Of a stretch of 64,000 nt of DNA, positions 52,007-60,300 are shown piece after piece. Positions within the stretch are counted from its first letter, which is position 1, and every line of letters starts with the position of its first letter. The stretch is from Halobacteriovoraceae bacterium (GTDB taxonomy: Bacteria > Bdellovibrionota > Bacteriovoracia > Bacteriovoracales > Bacteriovoracaceae). The stretch spans positions 186,001-250,000 of the forward strand of contig JACKAK010000005.1 in the NCBI GenBank assembly GCA_020635115.1, written 5' to 3'. Both the position numbers and the translations under genes were made by a program. Under the pieces are notes generated by a model. The model saw nothing but the letters and a program-made list of their open reading frames with translations, was not told where the DNA came from and did no database searches.

Positions 52007-53040
52007 TGTCTAAAAAAAGTTACTTTCATATCGAACTTGAACATTTGAAAAATGAAAATCTTTTTCCATTTCACATATATGTATTCAATCCCCAAAGTAA
52101 AACATATTCAGCTTTTTTATATGGAAATTCCCCTTTAGACGAAGAAAAAAAGGAATTTTTAGAGTTTATTGTTTCAAAAGGTGGAAAAATAGCGATTGAA
52201 AGAAAACAGAAAAAGACGTTTTTAAAAAATATGGATTACGAAGAAGAAGATATTCCTTCTTTACAAGAGCCAGAAGAACATCCTTACGAAAGAAATGCTA
52301 ATATGTACAAAGCTCTCATCAAGCAAAGAGATGAAAGAGATGGTTTTTTTCATTATGATTTAAAAATTGCTCATGCCATAGAAGAGGATAATTTTACAGA
52401 GATAATTTCAAGAGTTCATGATGAAGTGATGTGTTTTAGTGTTAAGGTGTCAGATACAGTTTCCTTGGCGATGGCGTTATGTGAGAAGCTGATGACTGAA
52501 GATACACCTACGAATAGAATTGTTGCACTTGCATATATGCTTGCCAAGATTAACAAACTCAATGATGAGAAAACATTAAGTGATATAATAGTAGCATCTT
52601 TTCTTCATCATATTGGTTTAACACAGTTAGAATTAAGCCTTGGAAATAAACCTATCCACTCTCAAGATGATAAGACAAAGAAGGATTACAGAAAACATCC
52701 TGGTTTATCTCAACATTTAGTTCGAAAAAGTGGTTTAAATCTGTCAAATTCTGCCCTACAGGCGATTTCACAACATCATGAAAGATTTGATGGATCTGGA
52801 TACCCGAGTGAATTAAAAGGTGAACATATTGAAAGTGCTGCATTGTTTGTAGGTTCAATTTCACATATTTTCGATTTTGCTTCTGGTAGAGTTGTTGATC
52901 AAAAATATCCGATAAAAAATATCATTAAAAAATTCAAAAATAAAGACTTTACCCCTGGACTTGAATTCGAGTTTGGCGATAAAATATTAGAAAGCATTGA
53001 AAATATTATGAATACAGATAACAATTCAAACGCTGCTTAA
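52006..53040 (+). CDS. HD-GYP-like protein with altered metal site
   Basis: 344 residues. An N-terminal ~130-residue domain (alpha/beta, HIELEHLKNENLFPFHIYVF) precedes an HD-GYP domain. The GYP part is well preserved (ISQHHERFDGSGYPSEL), as is the His of YRKHPGLSQHLV. The expected HD-I-G-K motif, however, reads LHHIGLTQL, with His for the metal-binding Asp and Leu for Lys, and the expected D-x-x-D-A reads SHIFDFAS. Canonical members hydrolyse cyclic di-GMP with a bi- or tri-nuclear metal centre; this one may bind the nucleotide without cutting it or may be a divergent enzyme. An unconventional HD-GYP protein has been studied structurally in Bdellovibrio (Bd1817); whether they are orthologues I cannot tell. 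It lies 17 bases before cheY. Confidence 0.85.
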   Translation: MSKKSYFHIELEHLKNENLFPFHIYVFNPQSKTYSAFLYGNSPLDEEKKEFLEFIVSKGGKIAIERKQKKTFLKNMDYEEEDIPSLQEPEEHPYERNANMYKALIKQRDERDGFFHYDLKIAHAIEEDNFTEIISRVHDEVMCFSVKVSDTVSLAMALCEKLMTEDTPTNRIVALAYMLAKINKLNDEKTLSDIIVASFLHHIGLTQLELSLGNKPIHSQDDKTKKDYRKHPGLSQHLVRKSGLNLSNSALQAISQHHERFDGSGYPSELKGEHIESAALFVGSISHIFDFASGRVVDQKYPIKNIIKKFKNKDFTPGLEFEFGDKILESIENIMNTDNNSNAA

Positions 53041-53057
53041 CCTTAAGGGAGAACAAA

Positions 53058-53456
53058 ATGGGTCTGAAAGCTGACATGAAAATCCTTGTAGTTGACGACA
53101 TGGCCACTATGAGAAAAATCATCAAGAATATGTTAACACAAATCGGTTTTACAAAAATTGAACAAGCAGATGATGGAGCTACTGCATGGCCTATGATTCA
53201 AGAAGCAAAAAGTTCAGGTGAACCTTATGAGTTTATTGTATCTGACTGGAACATGCCACAAATGACAGGATTAGAACTTTTAGAAAAACTACGTTCATCA
53301 GATGAATATAAAACTCTCCCTTTTCTTATGATTACAGCTGAAGCAGAACAAGGAAACGTGGTTATTGCAGTTAAAGCAGGCGTGAGTAACTTCATTGTGA
53401 AACCATTTTCAGCACAAGTTTTAAAAGAAAAAATTGATAAGATTTTTAATAAATAA
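53058..53456 (+). CDS. cheY: Chemotaxis response regulator CheY
   Basis: 132 residues, a stand-alone receiver. The acidic pair is Asp13-Asp14, the phospho-acceptor Asp63 (SDWNMPQMTG, identical in pattern to enteric CheY), with Thr93 (MITAEAEQ) and Lys115 (FIVKPFSA). It has no output domain, as expected for a protein that diffuses to the flagellar switch. GGGAGA precedes the ATG. It sits between the HD-GYP-like gene and an Hpt-like gene that ends in a CheZ-type docking peptide, with CheX after that. The order suggests control of CheY phosphate by these neighbours. Confidence 0.95.
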   Translation: MGLKADMKILVVDDMATMRKIIKNMLTQIGFTKIEQADDGATAWPMIQEAKSSGEPYEFIVSDWNMPQMTGLELLEKLRSSDEYKTLPFLMITAEAEQGNVVIAVKAGVSNFIVKPFSAQVLKEKIDKIFNK

Positions 53457-53465
53457 GGTTTTAAT

Positions 53466-53981
53466 ATGTCAATGTTAGATGATCCTTCAATGAGGGAAAT
53501 TATAGATGACTTCTGTGATGAAACAAATGAACTTTTGGATAAACTCGAAGTCACACTAGAGACAATTGAGGATGATCTATCTACTGCTCACGAAGGTTTA
53601 GAAACATTTGGACAAATCATTGACAGAATCATGGGGGCAGCGAGATCTATACAGGCCGAAGAAATTGGTACTTTCTGTGAACTTGGTAAAGTTATTGGCT
53701 ACAAATCCAGTCAGGCCAGTGATGATGAACCACTTATATCAGTTGTGGTTGCGGTTCTATTTGACGCAGTAGATTTATTGAGAAAAATGGTCAAGTCTCT
53801 TGAAACAAAGAATAAGGACATACTTGCGCATTTAAATACTCAGGCCTTCGCAACTCGTCTCAAATGGTTGAAAGAAAAGTTTAAAGATATTGAAAGATCT
53901 TCGGTAAGTTATGATAAGGAACAGAAACAAGAACTAGATCAATCATCAATTGATGATTTGATGGCAAGTTTAGGCCTATAG
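53466..53981 (+). CDS. Hpt-like helical protein with CheZ-type C-terminal CheY-docking peptide
   Basis: 171 residues, all helical. Residues ~8-115 have the pattern of a CheA P1/Hpt bundle (DDFCDETNELLDKLEVTLET, then FGQIIDRIMGAARSIQAEEI). Where Hpt domains have the phospho-His in H-T-x-K-G-x-A, the sequence is MGAARSI, so no phosphorylatable His is seen. The last residues, SSIDDLMASLGL, match the pattern of the end of enteric CheZ (DQVDDLLDSLGF), the helix that docks on phospho-CheY. I see no CheZ-type D-x-x-x-Q phosphatase segment with confidence. It is encoded ten bases after cheY and before cheX, so it likely binds this CheY, as a scaffold, phosphatase or sink. Confidence 0.8.
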   Translation: MSMLDDPSMREIIDDFCDETNELLDKLEVTLETIEDDLSTAHEGLETFGQIIDRIMGAARSIQAEEIGTFCELGKVIGYKSSQASDDEPLISVVVAVLFDAVDLLRKMVKSLETKNKDILAHLNTQAFATRLKWLKEKFKDIERSSVSYDKEQKQELDQSSIDDLMASLGL

Positions 53982-53996
53982 ATAAAAGAGGAAGTA

Positions 53997-54503
53997 ATGA
54001 GTTCGAACAAAAATTTTATAGAGTTTTCAAGGCCTTTTATTGAAGCTGCCAAAAATGTGTTTGAAACAATGGTCTTTACTAAGTTGGATGCTCAAAAACC
54101 TGGGCTCAAAAAAAATAATATTTCAATGGGTGATGTTTCCGCGGTATTAGGACTTACAGGTGAAGTAAAGATGCCAGATCGAGAATCCAATTACAAAGCG
54201 ATGCTCGTTCTTTCTTGGCCTTATGATACATATTTTAAGGTGGCCTCTGCAATGTTAATGGATACATTTACTGAATACAATGAAGAGATTGCAGATGTTG
54301 GTGGTGAAATTTCAAATATGATTATGGGAAATGCAAAAAGAGACCTTGCTGAACTTGGTTACACTTCAAATATGGCCATTCCTTCAATGGTAGAAGGTGC
54401 GGGACATACTTTAAAATACCCTGAAGGGACTACGGTTATTGTTATTCCAATTACGTCTGCTCATGGCCCATTTTACATGGAGCTTTGCTACAGAGAAGAT
54501 TAA
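53997..54503 (+). CDS. cheX: CheX-type CheY phosphatase
   Basis: 168 residues of the CheC/CheX/FliY fold. The catalytic E-x-x-N pair lies in DVGGEISNMIMGNAKRDL, occurring once as in CheX. The strand KAMLVLSWPYDTYFKVASAM matches the family's swapped-dimer edge strand. It should dephosphorylate phospho-CheY. It lies 15 bases after the Hpt-like gene and four bases before an exported-protein gene. With the CheZ-like peptide in the preceding gene, two parts of CheY signal termination are encoded side by side. Confidence 0.9.
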   Translation: MSSNKNFIEFSRPFIEAAKNVFETMVFTKLDAQKPGLKKNNISMGDVSAVLGLTGEVKMPDRESNYKAMLVLSWPYDTYFKVASAMLMDTFTEYNEEIADVGGEISNMIMGNAKRDLAELGYTSNMAIPSMVEGAGHTLKYPEGTTVIVIPITSAHGPFYMELCYRED

Positions 54504-54506
54504 AGA

Positions 54507-55124
54507 ATGAATTTCTTTTTTCATTTTCTAATATTTTTGATTTTTTCAAATCAAATTTTATCAAAAACCTTAGATGATTTAAGTGAACAGATTCTTCTAA
54601 AACAGCAAACAACGGCCCTGCTTTCTTTAAACATTGCCTTTGAAGATAATAGTGATAAAAAAATTATTCCCGGAAATTTTGTTTTCTCAAAAACAAAAAA
54701 ATCTAATGGTCCCTCAATTCTTGGAATGGTTTTTTCCAAAGGAAAGGATTATATTTGTAATCTACTTCTCAACGATGATGATTTAAGAAATTTTTATCAA
54801 ACTTTTATTTACTTTATGAGAGATGAAAACAATAACAAGAGAAATCTTAAAAATGTATTTGAAATTGGTTCCTCCTCACAATTTAAAAATATTATCGCCT
54901 GTAAAGTAAAAGAAAATCGGTACGCTGGAGTACAAAAGATTTTTGAAATTGAAGCGATTCGTTCGTTTTCAGATTTAAGTCAGATGAATGTTTACAGTTT
55001 TAAAATGCCAGCGATTAAAAATATCAACGATGATTCAGTTATTTCAGGGCCAATTCTCATTATTAAAGAAAATGATGCTAAGAAACTTAGAGATGCTTTA
55101 AAAAATTATCTCTTAGGAAATTAG
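54507..55124 (+). CDS. Exported protein of unknown function at end of chemotaxis operon
   Basis: 205 residues with a signal peptide of about 19 residues (NFFFHFLIFLIFSNQILS). The mature part is alpha/beta, with a single Cys-containing segment (YICNLLLNDDDLRNF) and another Cys in IIACKVKE. It starts four bases after the cheX stop and so belongs to the operon, although its export seems unrelated to cytoplasmic phospho-signalling. It could act in the periplasm at the flagellar motor (inference only). No family recognised. Confidence 0.8.
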   Translation: MNFFFHFLIFLIFSNQILSKTLDDLSEQILLKQQTTALLSLNIAFEDNSDKKIIPGNFVFSKTKKSNGPSILGMVFSKGKDYICNLLLNDDDLRNFYQTFIYFMRDENNNKRNLKNVFEIGSSSQFKNIIACKVKENRYAGVQKIFEIEAIRSFSDLSQMNVYSFKMPAIKNINDDSVISGPILIIKENDAKKLRDALKNYLLGN

Positions 55125-55149
55125 TTTCTTCGCAAAATAATTCTCTTTG

Positions 55150-55496
55150 TTAAAAAGTTCCAAGAACAAACATTTTCTTTTCTTCGGTATTTGGTAAATC
55201 ATTTTTATTAATATATTCATCACCGGAATTTCTTGGCATAAGTTCATGAGTTTCTTGTAGACTGTTTTTAGAATAACCTAAAGAACTAAAAAAAGCTTTT
55301 AATAGATTGAGATGCATATCATTTACAGCTTCATTATACCGGTCAACAAAAACAGACTTAAATAAAAACTCAATTTCAGACTGACATTGTTTTTCTGAAG
55401 CTAAATAATGTACATTATCATATAGGCCAGATAAATATCCCTATTATTCAAAAATTTTTCAATTTCTTTTTGGACTTCACAATCTAGTCGAACTGT
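55150..55496 (-). pseudogene. Decayed 3' extension of the metallophosphoesterase gene
   Basis: Immediately after the phosphoesterase stop (TAA at 55499-55497) the same minus-strand frame reads on as TVRLDCEVQKEIEKFLNN before it breaks. At about 55440 the next frame takes over with GYLSGLYDNVHYLASEKQ and later HLNLLKAFFSSLGYSKNSLQ, ending at TAA 55152-55150 about 95 codons later. Protein-like composition on both sides of one nonsense codon and one frameshift suggests the phosphoesterase once had a ~115-residue C-terminal extension, or that an adjacent small gene has decayed. Confidence 0.5.
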
Positions 55497-56702
55497 TTAG
55501 AATTCAGTGAAAGGTAAATCACTTCTCCCCTTCCAAATATTAAGAGCTAAATCTAAATGCTCAAAATTTCCTGAAGATTTATTTGTTTCAGTATTCTCTA
55601 CGAGATTCTTGTTTTTTGATTTCTTGTTATTTTTTGATTTTTTCTCTTCTCTTATATCGATTTGTGCGTAAGTAAGCAACTCTCCATTTTGCCTTTTGCC
55701 AAAATCAAGATTATACATCTTCGTCCACGTTCCTGTGTTAATAAAAATAGTTCCATCTAAGTTCGACCTGAAAATAGGATCATGAGTATGCCCTACAATA
55801 AGTGCTTTCACATCATCTCTTTTTTGAAAAAACTCCCCGGTTAGTTCTTCATAATCCTGAAAAAGTTCTAATTCATTTGAAGCATTGGCCATTAAATTTT
55901 TAAAATTCTTATCTTGACGAAAATAATAAATAAATCGAACCATTACAAAATAATAACAAGTACTAAAAATAAACCGAATGGTAAAAAGTGTGTCATGTAT
56001 AAGTCCATCTACTAAGAATTTTTTAATCGGTCTTACCGCATTTATAAAATGCCTCTCTTCTTTAAATTTATTGATGACTCTTGTCACATAGTACGATCCC
56101 CATGGAGGTAAAAAATACTGATTCCCCTTTTCGTCTTGGACTATTGATTCTTTAACATGAAACTGGTGGGCGATTTCATATTCATGACCGTGTTTAACAA
56201 TGATTCCATTGACAGGAATATATTCGCCATCTTCTGATAGTCTTATCGTAATATTTTTTTTTGCATCTTCACTAAAGCTATTTAAAAAGTGAGTTTGAAG
56301 TCCTTCAAACACAAATTCAGCGTCATGATTGCCAATGATATAGACAACTTTCTTTTTCTTTTTTGAAATGAAATTATTCAATGCTTCAAATACTTCATGA
56401 TGCGCATTCATTATAAGTTTTAATTTCTCTAATGCCGCCTTTTCACTCCAAAATTCATCATCAAAATATTCAACAAAAGGTACGGCCAAGAAGTCTAAAA
56501 AATCACCATTGATAATGAGCTCTACCTCTCGGTCTGCATACTCGTCTTCACTAAAATAGGCCAAAAACTCAACGAGCTCTTGATCGGATGTAAAATCTTC
56601 TAAATGATTTCTTCTCCCATCTACATAGGTTCCCGCACCTAAATGGATATCTGAAATCACAATGATCGTTTTCTTTACATTATTTTTTTGGAGGAATCTC
56701 AT
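55497..56702 (-). CDS. Calcineurin-like metallophosphoesterase
   Basis: 401 residues, with AAGAAAGG before the ATG. Metal-binding motifs in order: SDIHLGAG, INGDFLDFLAV, IGNHDAEF, KHGHEYE and VGHTHDP. A hydrophobic stretch at about 240-265 (FTIRFIFSTCYYFVMVRFIYYF) may be a membrane-embedded helix, and it lies between the HGHE and GHTH motifs. A Lys/Asn-rich segment (KKSKNNKKSKNKNLVENTE) precedes the C-terminus. The substrate is unknown; UDP-diacylglucosamine hydrolases and cyclic-nucleotide enzymes share the fold. It overlaps the upstream exported-protein gene by 23 bases. The 3' side shows signs of an older, longer gene. Confidence 0.9.
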   Translation of the reverse strand: MRFLQKNNVKKTIIVISDIHLGAGTYVDGRRNHLEDFTSDQELVEFLAYFSEDEYADREVELIINGDFLDFLAVPFVEYFDDEFWSEKAALEKLKLIMNAHHEVFEALNNFISKKKKKVVYIIGNHDAEFVFEGLQTHFLNSFSEDAKKNITIRLSEDGEYIPVNGIIVKHGHEYEIAHQFHVKESIVQDEKGNQYFLPPWGSYYVTRVINKFKEERHFINAVRPIKKFLVDGLIHDTLFTIRFIFSTCYYFVMVRFIYYFRQDKNFKNLMANASNELELFQDYEELTGEFFQKRDDVKALIVGHTHDPIFRSNLDGTIFINTGTWTKMYNLDFGKRQNGELLTYAQIDIREEKKSKNNKKSKNKNLVENTETNKSSGNFEHLDLALNIWKGRSDLPFTEF

Positions 56703-57048
56703 AAGCCTTCTTTCCTAACATTAACTTTACATCTTGAAAAGGTGGAGATAATGGAATGAATCTCAAATCATATCCCGGCCTATATTCCAGATCTATACTT
56801 TTATCTTTTTGAGGAGGAATCATCATATGTCCAAGAATTTCACTATTATTGCGTTCAATCCTTGCTCTTATAGGGCCTAGAGTCTTGTTTCTCACGATGA
56901 GACCTGGGTTTTTCTGTCCCTTATTTGGAGAAACAACTTTAACGCTATGATCATACATTGTGATCACAAAGGAATTTGACTTCTCCAAACCCAAAGCAAA
57001 GTTTGTTAAAACGACGAAAAGAAAAAAGCTTTTAAATTTCCACTTCAT
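56680..57048 (-). CDS. Small exported protein of unknown function
   Basis: 122 residues from the ATG at 57048, where GAGGTG stands four to five bases upstream and a signal peptide begins (KWKFKSFFLFVVLTNFALG). The longer frame to 57168 lacks such support. The mature part (~100 residues) is probably an all-beta domain, with TMYDHSVKVVSPNKGQ, a middle Arg-rich strand (GPIRARIERNNSEILG) and a Lys-rich end. It overlaps the phosphoesterase gene by 23 bases, so the two are likely produced together. No family recognised. Confidence 0.7.
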   Translation of the reverse strand: MKWKFKSFFLFVVLTNFALGLEKSNSFVITMYDHSVKVVSPNKGQKNPGLIVRNKTLGPIRARIERNNSEILGHMMIPPQKDKSIDLEYRPGYDLRFIPLSPPFQDVKLMLGKKAYEIPPKK

Positions 57049-57304
57049 GATGCACCTCATATTTATTATAACTGCTCGGATTTTAAGGTGAAAATCATGG
57101 AAGTCTTTTCCTGCACTGACATAAATTATTGGCAAGTGGATAAAAGAGGCCTTTTGTTCCATTTTCAAAAATGCTTGTTAATTCAGATAGTTAAAAAATA
57201 ATTGAGTCTACTACCCAAATTTTTCCCGATTTGGACTTAAAATAACTTCTAAGTCATGAATTTTTTTAAATTGATGAGGGATTTTGGCCGATAAAGGTAC
57301 TGTG
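57049..57304. other. Divergent intergenic region before the giant lipoprotein
   Basis: About 255 bases with no gene. An AAAGG sequence stands seven bases before the ATG at 57305. No convincing promoter, repeat or RNA was found. Confidence 0.4.
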
Positions 57305-60300
57305 ATGAAGAGGGTGAAATTTAAAACTATTTTTATCTTGAGTATTGCGATCTTGTTTATTGATTCGTGTGTACCTAGTGGTGGAAATAAAACATCAAGA
57401 AGTTCTTCAAAAAATAATTCAATTAATGAGTCAACTCCAACTACGAATTCTCAACTTCCAATACCGACATCAAGCAATAAGGACATTTTTTGGTCAAATT
57501 CTGCAAACGTTGTTTCTAGAGCGACCAGACTTACCGTGATTACTTCGAACCTTGATATTTTATTTTTAAATGGTGGAGGTCTGAGTAATTATTTAGCAGG
57601 TGTACTAGATGGTTCAACACAAAAAGTTAGTGAACAATCTTTCTGTATTGCGATTAGATTTTCAGGGATCAATGAAGAATTAAGAGTTAAAGCAAGTGTT
57701 GTTGAAACTCAAGCAGATCAGTTTCCGGGAGACAATGTTGACACTGCTATTAGATCTTTTCAAGTCGATCTGGCCAATAGTTCAATGAATAATTCATCAT
57801 GTTCATCTCTAAACTCACCTTTTGCTCCGAGATACTCGCCAAGTGAATTATGTACAACGTGCGATGGAGTCATATTATCTAGTACTATTCAGATATTCAT
57901 AAACAATAATACTGCTGATAATAAAAAAATCTCCAGTGATTCACTCTTTTTAAACTTAGACTATCAGTCGACTACGACAAATAATCCAGGAGAAAGTGGA
58001 CTCCCAACAAATACTTGTACCAATAGTAGTTGTAAAGCTCTAGGCCAGGGTTATGATTGTTGTATTGGAGGAACTCAGTGCGCAGTAGATTTGTCAATAA
58101 AGGAAGAATACAAAGATGAATTTCAATGTTGGGATACTTACAATAATAGTGGAAGTTCCTTAGTTAATTGTCCAGGAGGAAGTAAGGCACAATATAATAT
58201 CATTGAAAGTGCTTATGGGGCAATGTTCACAAAAGTTCAACAAAATGCTTCTTACAAATTAGATTACGAACAGTACTACAATATTTGCCCCAATATTGCT
58301 CACATACCAGTGAACACAGAGTCAGAAGAAGATCTTAACCAAGTCGATGCTGCAAATTTTGAACTCCAAAAAAATAAATATCTATGTTTGCAAGGATATG
58401 AATCAACTCCACAAGATCTTTCTAAATGTTGCGACACTGGTACATGCACCTCTACAGATTATACCTCAACACTTTTACAAGTTTGGAGAGATTGTGGGTG
58501 TGATGCGAGTCCATTTCCTACAGATGTGTCAGAAGAATCACAGGCAAAATGCTCATTTTTAACGTTGATTGCCACTAAAGATTCCAATCAAAATATAATT
58601 TCAGTCAAATGTTCTGCCCCAAATATAAATGAAGAAGTTCCACCCTTTGAAGAGAGAAATGTTTCTGTGCCTTCGCGTTCAGTTCCACATATTCTTTTCG
58701 GAGTTGATGCTTCAGGAGAAAATACCGAACGCTTTGATACTTTAGACAATATGAGAGTCGCCAATAAAACTCAAGAAGGTGTGGCATTTTCATATCTTGA
58801 TGCCAACAAAACAATTCCTCTATCCCAGAATGAGGCCAATATGAACCAAGTTTTAGGTTCAATGTCGGTTGATCTCTCAGGTTCACGTCCAGCAAAAGTA
58901 ATAAAAGGATTAGAAATCGGTCAGTCCTATATTGTAATGGCCACCACTGGATATTTAACACCTTGTCCAGAGTGTTCAAATGACTCTTGGTTCGATAATT
59001 TTTATTCTCATCCACCAACATCTAACGGGATAGGATTAACCGCTTACGGATATACAACAAATAGAAATCAAAATTCAACGAATATCACTCAGGGAAATTA
59101 TGAAGACACAATTTTTGGTCGAGCTTGTTGGCTTCCACCAACTATGATTCCCTATTCTCACCAGCAAAAAGATACCCCTGAGGAACAGAGAAGGTCGAGA
59201 CTAAAAACGCAAGCTTCTTTTTATGTTAACGGATATCAAAGGGACTGGTGGGGTTTTAACAAAGGTGCTCTAATTGGTTCTTTTAATGGTGTAAACTGGT
59301 TTGCAATTGGCAAGGCCAGAAGAATAGTCGCAACTTCCAAACGACTATACTTGGCCTTAAATAATCCACTTGGTGATCTGGCCGACCCGACTACGCATGG
59401 GGCATACATTGTTGTTGATGCCGGAGTAGAGTCAGCGGCCCTATTTGACTTTAACCCCGAACTTGACCTTGAACATCCTGAACAAAACCAAGCAGCTAGC
59501 TGTCAATACTATCATCAATGTGAAGTAGACTCAGATTGTATTACTAAATTGGGTTGGGAGTATATGTGTGCTGATGTTACGAATATGCAGACTCAATGGC
59601 CAGTTTTTGATGAAGATGCAAATGAACTAAAAAATCCAGGATCAGGCGATCAAAAAATTACGGTGGGATCAATATTAGCAGCTGGATTTAATGGAACTCC
59701 AAAGCGTTGTGTATACAGAGGTAGGGGTGCGATTTGTTCTCCTAATTATGGAAATATTTCAAATACAATCCTCAGAAAAAATCTGACTTGTGCTCCAAAC
59801 TTTTATTGCCAGAAATTAACATCTAGTACCAATCCGGTTTCAAAATTTAATTCTGAATTGGCCAGACTCTCGACCAATGTTGGAACCATTCTTTTTGGCC
59901 AGGAAGCTGATGTACTAGGTAGACCTAAGAATTATATTCAGGCTAATAAAGCATTGCCCAACGAGGCCATAGAAAATATTGCCCAAAATTTTTCACATCT
60001 TGGTTTTACGAGTGACACGATTGGTTTTTGTACTCCAGGAAGACAACTTGGACTGAGTTCACAATTACAATCTCATCAATCTGAAGAAACGCTTGGCCGA
60101 ACCGATTATATTTCGCAAATTGGAGGATGTGACTCTGGTGCAACTGGAGATGCAAGAGTTTACACATGTCCTTTAATTGATGATGATGGAAACTATGTTT
60201 TGAATGATATTACATTTACAAATGATCAAAAACAAAAGCTTCACAGACAAAATTCTTGTGGAGGAGAAAGTGTAAGTACATATACAGCAGAAAATACATT

